Shown in pieces: positions 33,415 to 45,060 of a DNA stretch of 64,000 nucleotides. The first letter of the stretch is position 1; every line of letters begins with the position of its first letter. The stretch is taken from contig NZ_QBUY01000006.1 of assembly GCF_003121405.1 (NCBI RefSeq), positions 1 through 64,000 of the forward strand, given 5' to 3'. The DNA comes from Paraburkholderia sp. C35. Its GTDB lineage: Bacteria > Pseudomonadota > Gammaproteobacteria > Burkholderiales > Burkholderiaceae. Both the position numbers and the translations under genes were made by a program. The notes under the pieces were generated by a model. It saw nothing but the letters and a program-made list of their open reading frames with translations. It ran no database searches and was not told the origin of the DNA.

Positions 33415-35616
33415 TCAACTCTCCACGCTCACGACTACATCGAGCGGCAGGATGAACTGCATCGTCGTACCCTCGCCCTCCTGCGAATCGGCCCAGATAC
33501 GCCCGCCATGCGCTTCGACGATCGAGCGGCAGATCGACAGCCCCATGCCCATGCCGTCCTTCCTCGTGGTGAAGAACGGGCTGAACAGACGCTTGCTGTT
33601 GGCTTCGCTGATACCCGTGCCCGAATCCTCGACGCGCAATTGCGCGTGCCCCGCGTCGAACCGGTGCGTGACGACCTTGAGCCGCCGCGCGCGCCCCGTC
33701 ACGGCTGACATCGCCTGCACTGCGTTCATCATCAGGTTGATGATGACCTGCTGGATCTGCACGCGGTCCACGCACACGCGCAGCACATGCTGAAGATTGT
33801 CCGTCTCTACCTCGACCGAATGCGCCTCCAGTTCGCGTCTGAGCAGTTCGATGGCTTCGCGTGCTAGCGCATTCAGATCGAGAGGTGTCGGGCTCGGATC
33901 GCGCTTCTGCGCCATCGCGCGAATCTGCCGGATGATCCCCGTGGCGCGTTTTGCGTCGCGCGTCATGTTGCCGATCGACAGACCGACTTCGTCGAGATCG
34001 GGGCGCGGCCGGTTGAGCCAGCGCGTGGCGGCGTCGCCTGCCGTGACGATGGCCGCGAGCGGTTGCGTCACTTCATGCGCAATCGACGCCGCCATTTCCC
34101 CCAGCATCGTCACGCGCGTGACATGGGCCAGCTCGGCCGTCGAACGGTCCAGCGCCTGTTGCGCCTTCACGCGATCAGTCACGTCCATCAACGCGCCGAC
34201 ATATTCGACTTTTTCTGACGCCGGCATCGACAGATGCGCGACGTAGTGCACGTATTTGACGGCACCATCCTTCAGTAGCAGCCGGAATTTACTGTCGATA
34301 TTCGGCTCGCCCCGCATCGCGCGTTCATGCATGCGCTTCACGATGTCGATATCGTCGGGATGCGCGCGCGTGACGATCAGGTCGATGGTGGGCATCACAT
34401 AGCGAGGCACGTCGAGAATCCGGTACGTCTCTTCCGACCACCACATGTCGCACTCCGGCACGCGCGTGCCGATGCTGCCCGTGCGGCTCAACCGCTGCGC
34501 GTCCGACAGGAACGCCTCGCTGCGCTGAAGCGCCTGCTGTGTCTGCTTGTGCTCCTCGATATCGGTATTGACGCCGTACCAGCGCACGATGTCGCCGTGC
34601 GCGTCGCGCATCGGCTCGGCGCCGATATGCATCCAGCGATACACACCGTCCTTGCGCCGGATACGCGCCGTCGTTTCGAGCGCGCTGCCCGTGCCAACCG
34701 CTTCGCGCCACGCGGCCTGCATCGCGGGCAGATCGTCGGGATGCACGATGGACTGCCAGATATCGTCAGTGCCTGCCTTCAGCTTCACGCCATATTCGTT
34801 CCAGCGGCGATTCATGTAATCGGGGCAGCCGTCACGCGACGAACTCCACACCATGCCGGGAATCGCGTCGATGGTGGCGCGCAGTTCGTCCTGCTGGCGC
34901 TGCAACTCCGCTTCCATCTGCATGCGCGCGGTGATGTCGTTGCTGGTGGCGAGGATCGCGAGCGGCTTGCCTCGGTCATCGCGCCATAAGGTGCAACGCG
35001 CCGAAATGAAGACCGTTGCGCCGTCCTTGCGCACACGTTGCAGTTCCCCGCTCCAGCCGCCGTGCTGCACGGTTTCGCGGCGGATCTCGTCGACGCTCAT
35101 CGTCATCGCGCGCGTCTGCGTGAGCGCGTGCAGCGGCTGACCCATCGCCTGTTGCGCGGTCCAGCCGTACAGCTGCTCGGCGCCCTGATTCCAGAACGTG
35201 ATGCGATCGTTCATGTCGTACACGACGATGGCATCGTGCGTGAGATCGAGCATGTCGAGTTGCTTGCGCAGCATGTCGTTGCTCGCCTGATTGCGCAGCG
35301 CCAGCATCGACGTAGTGGCGATGGCGAGCAGACTGACCACGCAGCGCGCCACCGAGCTATCCGGGTAATGCCCGTTATGCGACATGCTGAAGCCCAGCAG
35401 CGTCAGCGCGACGCATCCCCACGCCACATTGGTGGTGACAGCGCGCGAACCTGCCGATGCAACCAGCAGCACCACCGTCGCGTACAGCACGGCGACGGCA
35501 ATGTCGATCATCGTGAAGGCATCGATGACGAACACAGCCAGTGCGATGGCCGCTGCCACCAGATACAGCACCCGCGTGCCGATGACGCGGCCTGGAAGCA
35601 TTGCGTCGAATATCAT
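33415..35616 (-). CDS. membrane-anchored PAS-domain sensor histidine kinase, orphan
   Basis: A 733-residue kinase. About five N-terminal hydrophobic segments (residues 10-115) precede three PAS/PAC units (about 125-250, 255-375, 385-505; Y-G-W-T-A-Q-Q, W-N-E-Y-G, W-S-E-E-T-Y). The phosphoacceptor is H514 (M-A-A-S-I-A-H-E-V-T-Q-P-L-A-A). The HATPase domain has N-box N-L-M-M-N-A, G1 D-S-G-T-G-I, and G2 K-D-G-M-G-M-G-L. This HEVxQPL H-box is of the FixL/DctB-like class. ATG 35616 is chosen for its GGGAG; upstream open frame is not homologous. No response-regulator gene is adjacent. Confidence 0.9.
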   Translation of the reverse strand: MIFDAMLPGRVIGTRVLYLVAAAIALAVFVIDAFTMIDIAVAVLYATVVLLVASAGSRAVTTNVAWGCVALTLLGFSMSHNGHYPDSSVARCVVSLLAIATTSMLALRNQASNDMLRKQLDMLDLTHDAIVVYDMNDRITFWNQGAEQLYGWTAQQAMGQPLHALTQTRAMTMSVDEIRRETVQHGGWSGELQRVRKDGATVFISARCTLWRDDRGKPLAILATSNDITARMQMEAELQRQQDELRATIDAIPGMVWSSSRDGCPDYMNRRWNEYGVKLKAGTDDIWQSIVHPDDLPAMQAAWREAVGTGSALETTARIRRKDGVYRWMHIGAEPMRDAHGDIVRWYGVNTDIEEHKQTQQALQRSEAFLSDAQRLSRTGSIGTRVPECDMWWSEETYRILDVPRYVMPTIDLIVTRAHPDDIDIVKRMHERAMRGEPNIDSKFRLLLKDGAVKYVHYVAHLSMPASEKVEYVGALMDVTDRVKAQQALDRSTAELAHVTRVTMLGEMAASIAHEVTQPLAAIVTAGDAATRWLNRPRPDLDEVGLSIGNMTRDAKRATGIIRQIRAMAQKRDPSPTPLDLNALAREAIELLRRELEAHSVEVETDNLQHVLRVCVDRVQIQQVIINLMMNAVQAMSAVTGRARRLKVVTHRFDAGHAQLRVEDSGTGISEANSKRLFSPFFTTRKDGMGMGLSICRSIVEAHGGRIWADSQEGEGTTMQFILPLDVVVSVES

Positions 35617-36031
35617 CGCGCTCCCGCTGGAATCGGGTTGTCGTGGTTGTCGTTCACGCCGCGGGCCTTTCATGGGTGAAGCGCCGCGCGCCCGGCGGCC
35701 ACCTTCGACTGCTGGTGGCGGACGGCCTGCGGCGCGCGATGCAATGGATCGTCGCTGTCGGCTTCGACAGCCTGTGTGGCGCTCATTATCGGAGCCGCTT
35801 CGCACAGCGACGCCGCATTTCGCCCGGTATTTGTCTATTTGCACGGCAAGGCTCACACGCGCGTTCGATCAGACCGAACCTGTTGTTCGGCATCGCAGCG
35901 CTATTCAGTCCAGGCTGGCATCGCTACCTTTGAAGCTTGCGTCGGCCCGTACAGGGGCCCGCAAAGGGACAGTCATGCGCGGCGTGCACGACATGCGCGC
36001 GGTCCCGCCAGCCTTGAAAGGAAGCTCATAC
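35617..36031. other. 415-bp divergent intergenic region
   Basis: No gene is visible. The stretch holds the promoters for the histidine kinase (minus) and the beta-propeller protein (plus; AAGGA before its ATG). The only structure noticed is a short CCGAAC-CTGTT-GTTCGG hairpin (35874-35890). Confidence 0.5.
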
Positions 36032-37417
36032 ATGTTTGCAAAGCAACACCCCATGCACGTAACAGGAAATCTGCGTCGCCTCGTATTGGGTCTGACGTGC
36101 TCTCTTGCCATCACCTCATCCGAAGCTCACACGCTGACCGATGCCTCGCCGAATCTTGTCGAAGACACACCCATCGTCATCGATGGAAATCCCAACGGCG
36201 TTGTCAGATATCGAAACGGCATCGTGTTTGTCGCCGTCACGGCACGGGCTCCGTCAGCGGCTGCGACGGCGGGAAGCGCGGCCCAGATTGAGATATTCAG
36301 ACGCACGAACGGTGCGTTCCAGCGGACGGGCACGGTCTTGCTGAAAGCCGGCGACACGGTCAACGGCCTGACCATCACGCCCGATCGCACGACGCTCGTC
36401 GCCTCTCTCGAAAGCAGCGGCGTCGCGCTCATCGACATCGACGAGGCGCTGCATGGAACATCCAAGACAGCTTTTGTCGATCAGAGCAACGGCGGCAAGA
36501 TCGCCCGCCCTGGCACGTTCCAGACGACAGTGACGCCCGATGGACACTATGCGTTCGTTGCCAACGAATACGGTCAGCTATCGGCTGATTATCCCGCCGG
36601 GAACGTCGGGGTGATCGCCTTGCAGAGAAACGCGCGCGGCTTGCTGGAAGGCACGCCACTCGGATTCATACCACTCGCGGGTGGAACGATTCCGGGTGTC
36701 TCGGTGTCGCGGGACGGCAGGCGAGCCTACGCTGTCAGCGAAATCGTCCCGGCTGCCAATCTCAGGCAGTTGTCCGGGACGAGCAATACGCGGCTCACCA
36801 GCGATCAATGTGTGCAGAACGACCCAGCGCAGCCAACACATAACGGCGAACTCAGCGTGATCGACGTGCATAAGGCGATCGAAGCAGCGCGTGTCGCCAA
36901 CGGCACGTCGAAAATCATTCAGGGAGCCGTGATCACCAGCATTGCCGCAGCCTGCTCGCCCGTTCGCGTGCTCGAATCGCCCGACGGCGCCTCGTTATGG
37001 GTCACCGCCCGTGGCAGCGACGCGTTGCTGCAATTCGACACGGGAAGGCTCGTCTACGACCCGGATGGCGCCCTGCTGCAAGTGGTGAACAGCAACGGAC
37101 TGCAACCGGTTGCGGAAGCGATGTTCGACAACGGACGCTTTCTGATGGTCACTAATTCCGCGCGATTTGCGGACACATCGATGGGTGCGAATACGGCGAG
37201 GATCGCGGGTACGAATGTCTCCCTCTTCGATATTTCCCGGCCCGTTGCAACGCTCGTGCAAACGCTGCCGACGGGCAGCTTCCCGAGAGACATTGCCGTT
37301 TCGCCACGCGGACGCACCGCATTCGTGACGAACTACCAATCCTCCAGCGTGACCGTGTTGAGTCGTGGCGCTCCTTCGAACGGAAAGGCAAACACTGTGA
37401 GTCCATTCGGAAGCTGA
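36032..37417 (+). CDS. secreted beta-propeller (YVTN/lactonase-like) protein
   Basis: A 461-residue protein with an N-terminal signal sequence (R-R-L-V-L-G-L-T-C-S-L-A-I-T-S-S-E-A-H). Repeats recur of the kind P-D-x-x-x-x-x-V-A-S/N followed by x-x-V-x-V-I-D (T-P-D-G-H-Y-A-F-V-A-N, S-R-D-G-R-R-A-Y-A-V, S-P-R-G-R-T-A-F-V-T-N-Y). That pattern is a multi-bladed beta-propeller of the YVTN/6-phosphogluconolactonase fold. A periplasmic binding or scaffold role is more likely than a known enzyme activity. ATG 36032 is the start consistent with the signal peptide. Confidence 0.82.
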   Translation: MFAKQHPMHVTGNLRRLVLGLTCSLAITSSEAHTLTDASPNLVEDTPIVIDGNPNGVVRYRNGIVFVAVTARAPSAAATAGSAAQIEIFRRTNGAFQRTGTVLLKAGDTVNGLTITPDRTTLVASLESSGVALIDIDEALHGTSKTAFVDQSNGGKIARPGTFQTTVTPDGHYAFVANEYGQLSADYPAGNVGVIALQRNARGLLEGTPLGFIPLAGGTIPGVSVSRDGRRAYAVSEIVPAANLRQLSGTSNTRLTSDQCVQNDPAQPTHNGELSVIDVHKAIEAARVANGTSKIIQGAVITSIAAACSPVRVLESPDGASLWVTARGSDALLQFDTGRLVYDPDGALLQVVNSNGLQPVAEAMFDNGRFLMVTNSARFADTSMGANTARIAGTNVSLFDISRPVATLVQTLPTGSFPRDIAVSPRGRTAFVTNYQSSSVTVLSRGAPSNGKANTVSPFGS

Positions 37418-37548
37418 ACGCAGAATCTCATCCAACTGTGCGCTTCGCGCCGTTTCAGGCCGCGTTCGTCAGCAGCACGCAGACGCTGCGCAAGCGGACT
37501 TTCCGGCATTGGCTACATAATCGAAGCCCGAACTGCACGGAGGATGAG

Positions 37549-38544
37549 ATGGACTATGTGAAGCTGGGCCGCACCGGACTCGATATCTCCCCGCTCTGCC
37601 TGGGTTGCATGACGTACGGCGTGCCCGAGCGCGGCCCGCATCCGTGGACGCTGAACGAAGACGCGAGCCGCCCGTTGATCCGCCAGGCAGTGGAAGCCGG
37701 CATCAATTTCTTCGACACCGCGAACACGTATTCGGATGGCACCTCGGAAGAAATCGTCGGGCGTGCGCTGAAGGACTTCGCGAAACGCGACGAGATCGTG
37801 CTCGCGACCAAAGTGTTCTTCCCACTCGGCAACCGTGCGGACCCGAAAAAGCCGAATGGCTCGGGGCTGTCGCGCAAGGCGATTTTCCAGTCGATCGACG
37901 CGAGCCTCACACGTCTTGGCACCGACTACGTCGACCTGTACCAGATCCATCGCTGGGACTACGCGACGCCGATCGAAGAAACACTGGAAGCGCTGCACGA
38001 TGTGGTGAAGGCGGGCAAGGCACGCTATATCGGTGCATCGTCGATGTTCGCGTGGCAGTTCGCCAAGGCGCTGCACGTGGCCGAACGCAACGGCTGGACA
38101 CGCTTCGTGACGATGCAGAATCATCTGAACCTGCTGTATCGCGAGGAAGAACGCGAGATGCTGCCGCTGTGCGCAGATGAAGGCATCGGCGTGATTCCAT
38201 GGAGTCCGCTCGCGCGTGGCCGTCTCACGCGCGACTGGGACGAGACCACCGGGCGTCAGCAAAGCGATACCTACGGCAACAGTCTGTACGACAAGACGGC
38301 CGACGCCGACCGCCGGGTGATCGAAGCCGTCGCGACGATCGCGCAGGCGCGCGGCATTCCGCGTGCACAGGTGGCGCTGGCATGGGTCAGCGGCAAGGCG
38401 GACGTGAGCGCGCCGATCATCGGTGCGTCGAAGCCGCAGCATCTGAGCGATGCCGTCGCAGCGCTCGACGTGAAGCTCACGCCGGATGAAATCGCATCAC
38501 TCGAAGCGCCTTACGTGCCGCACGACGTGGTAGGCATCGAGTAA
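37549..38544 (+). CDS. aldo/keto reductase
   Basis: A 331-residue AKR with the complete catalytic tetrad D56, Y61 (F-D-T-A-N-T-Y-S-D-G), K88 (L-A-T-K-V-F) and H134 (Y-Q-I-H-R-W-D). The C-terminal part has the NADPH pocket (P-I-I-G-A-S-K-P-Q-H-L). It resembles the YajO/AKR11-like branch with L-C-L-G-C-M-T-Y-G. GGAGG precedes ATG 37549; the longer upstream frame is not needed. Reduces aldehydes or ketones; the physiological substrate is unknown. Confidence 0.92.
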   Translation: MDYVKLGRTGLDISPLCLGCMTYGVPERGPHPWTLNEDASRPLIRQAVEAGINFFDTANTYSDGTSEEIVGRALKDFAKRDEIVLATKVFFPLGNRADPKKPNGSGLSRKAIFQSIDASLTRLGTDYVDLYQIHRWDYATPIEETLEALHDVVKAGKARYIGASSMFAWQFAKALHVAERNGWTRFVTMQNHLNLLYREEEREMLPLCADEGIGVIPWSPLARGRLTRDWDETTGRQQSDTYGNSLYDKTADADRRVIEAVATIAQARGIPRAQVALAWVSGKADVSAPIIGASKPQHLSDAVAALDVKLTPDEIASLEAPYVPHDVVGIE

Positions 38545-38558
38545 AACGGTCTGCGTGT

Positions 38559-38584
38559 GGACGGGCGGCTCACACTGCCCGTCC
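38559..38584. terminator. hairpin between convergent genes
   Basis: GGACGGGC (38559-38566) pairs with GCCCGTCC (38577-38584) over a 10-base loop, just after the aldo/keto reductase stop and before the TonB receptor stop. It can serve both directions; there is no long T-tract. Confidence 0.55.
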
Positions 38585-38595
38585 AGATGCGATCC

Positions 38596-40785
38596 TTACC
38601 AGTGGTAGTTCATGCCTGCAAACACCTGGCGGCCATAACCGAACGCACACCAGCTGCCGTAGTAGCACGACGCGACATACTCCTTGTTGAACAGGTTCTG
38701 CGCATTCACGTAGATTTCCGCGCCCTTCAGCCGTGACGAAGCGCGGCCGAGATCGTAGCGCGCCGTCGCATCGACGAGGAAGAAGCTCGCCACCTTGAAC
38801 TCGTTGTCGCTGCTGTACGTCGTGCCCGTGTAGCGGCCGCCTGCACCCATCGACAGCCCCGCGAGCGGACCACGATCGATCGTGTAATACGCCCACAGCG
38901 AAGCCTGATTCTGCGGAATCGCGGGCAGATACTTGCCTTGCAGACCGCTGTTGTCCTTCGTGTAGATGGTGCTCGTGTACGTGTAGCTGGCCGTCACGTT
39001 CAACGAATCGGTCAGGCTGACCTTCGCCTCGAGCTCGGCGCCGCGCGAGCGTGCCTCGCCCGTTTGCGACTGGAAGTTCGGGTTATCCAGATTCGCCGTC
39101 AGCAGGTTCGAACGCGTCAGGCTGAACAGCGCGGCCGTGAACAGCGCGTTGTATCCCTTCGGCTGGAACTTCACACCGATTTCATACTGATGGCCGCGCT
39201 CGGGATCGAACGCCTTGCCGTTGATGTCGGTGCCCGCTTGCGGCGTGAACGACTGCGTATAGCTGACATACGGCGCGATGCCGTTGTCGAACACATACGT
39301 GAGGCCGGCGCGGCCCGTAAAGGCGCGGTCGAACTGATGCGATGCCGTGTCGTAGGTCGTGTTGCGTGTGTCGCTGCTTGCCCAGTCTTCGCGTCCGCCG
39401 CGCGTCAGGATCACGTTACCGAGGCGCGCCTGGTCCTGCAAATACACGCCGTATTGCGTGCCGCTGAGGATCTGGTGGTAACGGTCGGGCGGCGTGATGG
39501 TCTGGTAGTAGGTCGGCGCGAATATATCGATCGACGGCGCAGTGCCGAAACCAGCATCGAAATTGCTCGCGTAGTGCTGGTAATCGAAACCGGCCAGCAA
39601 AGTGTGCTCGACCGGGCCGGTGGAGAAGTTGCCTTCCACCGAGTTGTCGATGGCAAACGTGTTCAGGTTATCGGCAGATGCCGCCGTGCCACGGTCGAGC
39701 GTGCGCAGATCGGCTTCGAGGCCCGAGCCATAGACGCTCTTGTAGTCCTGCGCGAGATGCAGGAAGCGGGCATTCGAGCGGAACGACCACTTGTCCGTCA
39801 GACGCCGGTCGAACTTGTAGCCGATCGATTCCTGCACGCGATTGAAGCTCTCGAAGTTCGGGTCGCCGTCGTAGAAGTTGCTGGGCAGCTTGCCGTTCGG
39901 GTTGTACAGCGCCGAGCCTTGCGGCGGCACGCTGCCGTACGACGTGCTGCGCGGATCGTGCTGATACAGCCCGAACACCGTCAACGAGGTCTTGTTGTCG
40001 GGGCGCCAGGTGAAGGTCGGCGCAAACGCGATGCGCTCGTTCTTCGTCATGTTGATCTGGCCGTCTTCCTTGCGCGCGATGCCCGTGACGCGGAACAGAT
40101 AGCGGTCGTCGCCGGCAATCGGGCCGGACAGATCGAACTTGCCTTGCACATGGCCATAGTTGCCGAACTCGACGCCGACTTCGTGCAACGGCTGCACCGT
40201 CGGCAGCTTGCTTTCCATATCGAGCAGGCCGCCCGCTGCGGCCTGGCCGTACAGCACCGAGACCGGCCCTTTGACCACTTCGACGCGGTCCATCAGGTAC
40301 GGATCGAGCTGCGGCGTCGCGTACCAGTTGTTGCCGATCAGCTTCAGGCCGTTCCAGTAGGTGTCGGCGTCGAAGCCGCGCACTTTCAGCATGTCGTAGC
40401 GCGTGGCGACGCCGCCGCGCGTCTCGGGCGTCACACCCGACGTGTAACGCACGACGGCGTTGAGCGTCTGTGCGTCCTGCTGATCCATCTGTTCGCGCGT
40501 GATGACGGATACCGACTGCGGCGTTTCCAGAATTGGCGTGCCGGATTTCGTCGCGGTCGAATTCCATTCGGCAACGTAACCGTGCGTCGGACCGTACGGC
40601 TGATCCTGGTCGCTCTGCGCGGTGACGCTGACGGCGGGCAGCGTGGCTTCCTTTTGCGCGTCGGCGGAGCTTGCCGCGGGTGTCGTATCCGTGGACTGGG
40701 CGCCCGCATGATTGGCCGCAAACGCGAGCAGAACGGCCATGGTCAAGGGCCGCAGCGCGGTCGAGTGGATCTTGCCTGTTTTCAT
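38596..40785 (-). CDS. TonB-dependent siderophore receptor
   Basis: A 729-residue outer-membrane receptor. It has an N-terminal signal peptide (about 1-29, A-N-H-A-G-A-Q), a plug domain (about 70-180; L-E-T-P-Q-S-V-S-V-I-T-R-E-Q-M, S-G-V-T-P-E) and a beta-barrel ending in an aromatic residue (N-Y-H-W). The plug motifs are of the ferric hydroxamate/ferrioxamine receptor class. No siderophore synthesis or permease gene is adjacent, so it may serve xenosiderophore uptake. A Fur-box-like sequence precedes it. Confidence 0.93.
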   Translation of the reverse strand: MKTGKIHSTALRPLTMAVLLAFAANHAGAQSTDTTPAASSADAQKEATLPAVSVTAQSDQDQPYGPTHGYVAEWNSTATKSGTPILETPQSVSVITREQMDQQDAQTLNAVVRYTSGVTPETRGGVATRYDMLKVRGFDADTYWNGLKLIGNNWYATPQLDPYLMDRVEVVKGPVSVLYGQAAAGGLLDMESKLPTVQPLHEVGVEFGNYGHVQGKFDLSGPIAGDDRYLFRVTGIARKEDGQINMTKNERIAFAPTFTWRPDNKTSLTVFGLYQHDPRSTSYGSVPPQGSALYNPNGKLPSNFYDGDPNFESFNRVQESIGYKFDRRLTDKWSFRSNARFLHLAQDYKSVYGSGLEADLRTLDRGTAASADNLNTFAIDNSVEGNFSTGPVEHTLLAGFDYQHYASNFDAGFGTAPSIDIFAPTYYQTITPPDRYHQILSGTQYGVYLQDQARLGNVILTRGGREDWASSDTRNTTYDTASHQFDRAFTGRAGLTYVFDNGIAPYVSYTQSFTPQAGTDINGKAFDPERGHQYEIGVKFQPKGYNALFTAALFSLTRSNLLTANLDNPNFQSQTGEARSRGAELEAKVSLTDSLNVTASYTYTSTIYTKDNSGLQGKYLPAIPQNQASLWAYYTIDRGPLAGLSMGAGGRYTGTTYSSDNEFKVASFFLVDATARYDLGRASSRLKGAEIYVNAQNLFNKEYVASCYYGSWCAFGYGRQVFAGMNYHW

Positions 40786-40805
40786 TTTCCTCTTGCCAAC
40801 CCGTT

Positions 40806-40827
40806 GAATGAGAATGATTGTTATTTA
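40806..40827 (-). promoter_or_regulatory. Fur-box-like site upstream of the TonB receptor
   Basis: GAATGAGAATGATTGTTATT (part of 40806-40827) closely follows the Fur pattern of overlapping GATAAT/ATTATC half-sites, with the core GAGAATGATT intact. It is 21-42 bp upstream of the receptor start, where bound Fur would block transcription under iron sufficiency. Confidence 0.7.
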
Positions 40828-41036
40828 GCGGGCGCATTGTGGACTGTCTTTTTACATTTGTAAAGTTGGCGTTGGAGATTTGTTGGCTATGCGCGTCGGA
40901 TTTTTTGCGGCCGGCTGGAGCCGCAAAACGGAGCAGTTTCGGGTGACGGCGGGGCGAAGCGCGGCTGCGCTTCGGGCGGGAAGATCGTTGTGTGCGCTAC
41001 CTCAGGCGGTGCGCAGCCGACGTATCGATGGATCGC

Positions 41037-43318
<2,282 letters not shown>

Positions 43319-43329
43319 CGGCGGCTGGT

Positions 43330-43379
43330 GGCGGCGTCTCATTGACCACGCACATGATGCGTGTGCATTGAACGCCGCC
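43330..43379. terminator. nested inverted repeat after dgdA
   Basis: Outer arms GGCGGCGT (43330-43337) and ACGCCGCC (43372-43379) enclose an inner CACGCA-CATGA-TGCGTG hairpin (43347-43363). It begins 12 bp after the dgdA stop. A terminator or attenuator before the AEC transporter gene is likely; there is no T-tract. Confidence 0.45.
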
Positions 43380-43511
43380 GCTCGTTCGACGCAAACTGTC
43401 CTTTTCGGCCCCATCGTCTACTCTTCTCTGACGGCATCGCACCGTCTGCCGACCGCGAACACCGCGCCACTGCATCCGGACGTCTCATCCTGCGAGGGGG
43501 TGTCATCCATC

Positions 43512-44432
43512 ATGCACATCGCGAGTCTGATTCTGCCGATCTTTGCGATTATTCTGGCCGGCTGGCTGGCGGGACGCTTCAACTATCTGCCACGGAGCGT
43601 CGCGGGACCGCTCATGCAGTTCGCCTATTTCGTCGCGATGCCCGCGCTCGTGTTCCTGACCGTCGCGAGAGAACCGCTCGGCGCGCTGCTGGAGTGGCGT
43701 TTTATCGCGGCCTTTGGCGGCGGCTCGATACTCTGCTTCGCCGTCGTTCTGCTCGCTGCGCGCCTCGCGCTGCGTGCGAGCCTCAGCAAAAGCGCGATGC
43801 TGGCCGCGGTCGTATCGATGACCAATACGGGTTTCGTCGCGCTTCCCATTCTGCGTGCGCTGCAAGGCCAGCACGGCGTGCTCGCCGCTGCAGTTGCAAC
43901 GGTGTTCGTCGGCGGGATCATGTTTCCCGCACTCGTCGTGCTGCTAGAAGTCGGTCAGCACAGCGGCTCGCGCAAGACGCGCGGCGGCGCGCTCGCCAGG
44001 CAGATCGGCACCAACCCCGTGATTCTTGCGACGATTCTCGGCCTGTTGTGGTCGGTGGGCGGGCTGACGCTGCCTGTGCCCGTTGCCACCACGCTCGGCA
44101 TTCTTGGCGAGGCGCTGACGCCTTGTGCGCTGTTCGCCATCGGCCTCGATCTGTCCATCGACGAACTGCGCGACCATCTGCGCCGCTACGCGTTGCTCGC
44201 CGCGCTCAAGCTGATTGCGATGCCGTGTGTGGTGTACGGGCTATGTGTCGCGGCGGGACTGGACCGGACGTTGACGCTCGCCGCCGTGATATGCGCCGCC
44301 GTGCCGACGGCCAAGACTGCGTACGTGCTAGCAAACGAATACGACGTCGAGAAGACGACGGCAGGCGCCACCATTTCCATCACGACACTGTTCTCGATTG
44401 CCACCTTGCTCGGCTGGCTTGCCTGGCTATAG
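43512..44432 (+). CDS. AEC-family (auxin efflux carrier-like) transporter
   Basis: A 306-residue membrane protein with about ten helices. The N-terminal L-I-L-P-I-F-A-I-I-L-A-G-W and the mid-segment M-T-N-T-G-F-V-A-L-P-I are characteristic of AEC permeases, which move organic acids or amino-acid-like compounds. ATG 43512 (after GAGGGGG) is preferred; the open frame upstream lacks hydrophobic segments. Following dgdA in the same direction, it may handle 2-oxo acids or amino acids of that pathway, but the inverted repeat between them suggests separate transcription. Confidence 0.88.
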   Translation: MHIASLILPIFAIILAGWLAGRFNYLPRSVAGPLMQFAYFVAMPALVFLTVAREPLGALLEWRFIAAFGGGSILCFAVVLLAARLALRASLSKSAMLAAVVSMTNTGFVALPILRALQGQHGVLAAAVATVFVGGIMFPALVVLLEVGQHSGSRKTRGGALARQIGTNPVILATILGLLWSVGGLTLPVPVATTLGILGEALTPCALFAIGLDLSIDELRDHLRRYALLAALKLIAMPCVVYGLCVAAGLDRTLTLAAVICAAVPTAKTAYVLANEYDVEKTTAGATISITTLFSIATLLGWLAWL

Positions 44433-44625
44433 ATAAGAAACCCGCCGCTCATACCAAAGTATAGCGACCGATACACACGTGCTATCGACGCGATCAAGCA
44501 CTTGCGGTTTCATCATCTAACGTGCCGCATCCTTCGTCGCCCTGCTGTCCTTCCTTGCGTTCCTTGCATTTACCCGACCGATGCGGATCATTCGAGAAGC
44601 CTTTGTCTACTCGTGAGAATCGAAC

Positions 44626-44955
44626 ATGAAGGTCAGTAGCATCGACATCAATCTGTCGACCCGTGAGCTCCAGGTCGGCGGAAACGCTATTCCCGTGGGC
44701 AGCCGCGCATTCGATATCCTCACCGTGCTGATGGCGGCGCACGGTCAGGTCGTATCGCTGGAAGACATTCTTCGCAAGGTGTGGCCTGACACGGTCGTCG
44801 AGGAATCGAACATACGTGTGCATGTCTGTGCGCTGCGAAAAGCGCTGGGCGATGACCGGCGTCTGATCCAGAACATACCGGGACGTGGCTATCGCCTCAC
44901 GCCCAAACACGACATGCATCCCGCGCTAGCCGGCATGCCCGTGATGAGCGACTAG
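44626..44955 (+). CDS. stand-alone winged-helix (OmpR/PhoB-type) DNA-binding protein
   Basis: A 109-residue protein made almost only of a Trans_reg_C winged helix: G-S-R-A-F-D-I-L-T-V-L, V-V-S-L-E-D-I-L-R-K-V-W-P, E-E-S-N-I-R-V-H-V-C-A-L-R-K-A-L-G-D, and the wing I-P-G-R-G-Y-R-L. There is no receiver, sensor or ATPase domain; such a segment normally forms the N terminus of ToxR/CadC-like or large ATPase regulators. Either it is a genuine mini-regulator or the remnant of a larger gene. Start ATG 44626. Confidence 0.85.
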   Translation: MKVSSIDINLSTRELQVGGNAIPVGSRAFDILTVLMAAHGQVVSLEDILRKVWPDTVVEESNIRVHVCALRKALGDDRRLIQNIPGRGYRLTPKHDMHPALAGMPVMSD

Positions 44956-44986
44956 CTGCTGCGCAAGTTCGCTGAACTGGTTGCGT

Positions 44987-45012
44987 CCGCAAGCGAGTGG
45001 ATTCGCTTGCGG
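44987..45012. terminator. 10-bp stem between convergent genes
   Basis: CCGCAAGCGA (44987-44996) pairs with TCGCTTGCGG (45003-45012) around a 6-base loop, between the stops of the winged-helix gene and the SDR. Probably a bidirectional terminator, without an obvious T-run. Confidence 0.55.
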
Positions 45013-45060
45013 GGCAGACAGTGAAGCGTCTGTAAACGGGCAGCCATCAGCGCCGAAACG

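Noticed and set aside
35384..36031. N-terminal extension of the beta-propeller gene back to 35384
   Set aside because: The upstream part lies antisense to the kinase gene and would bury the signal peptide. ATG 36032 with the signal sequence is the sensible start.
38938..40863. A 641-codon plus-strand open frame over the TonB receptor
   Set aside because: Shadow frame: the minus-strand product has signal peptide, plug and barrel features, whereas this one is Arg/Val-rich without motifs.
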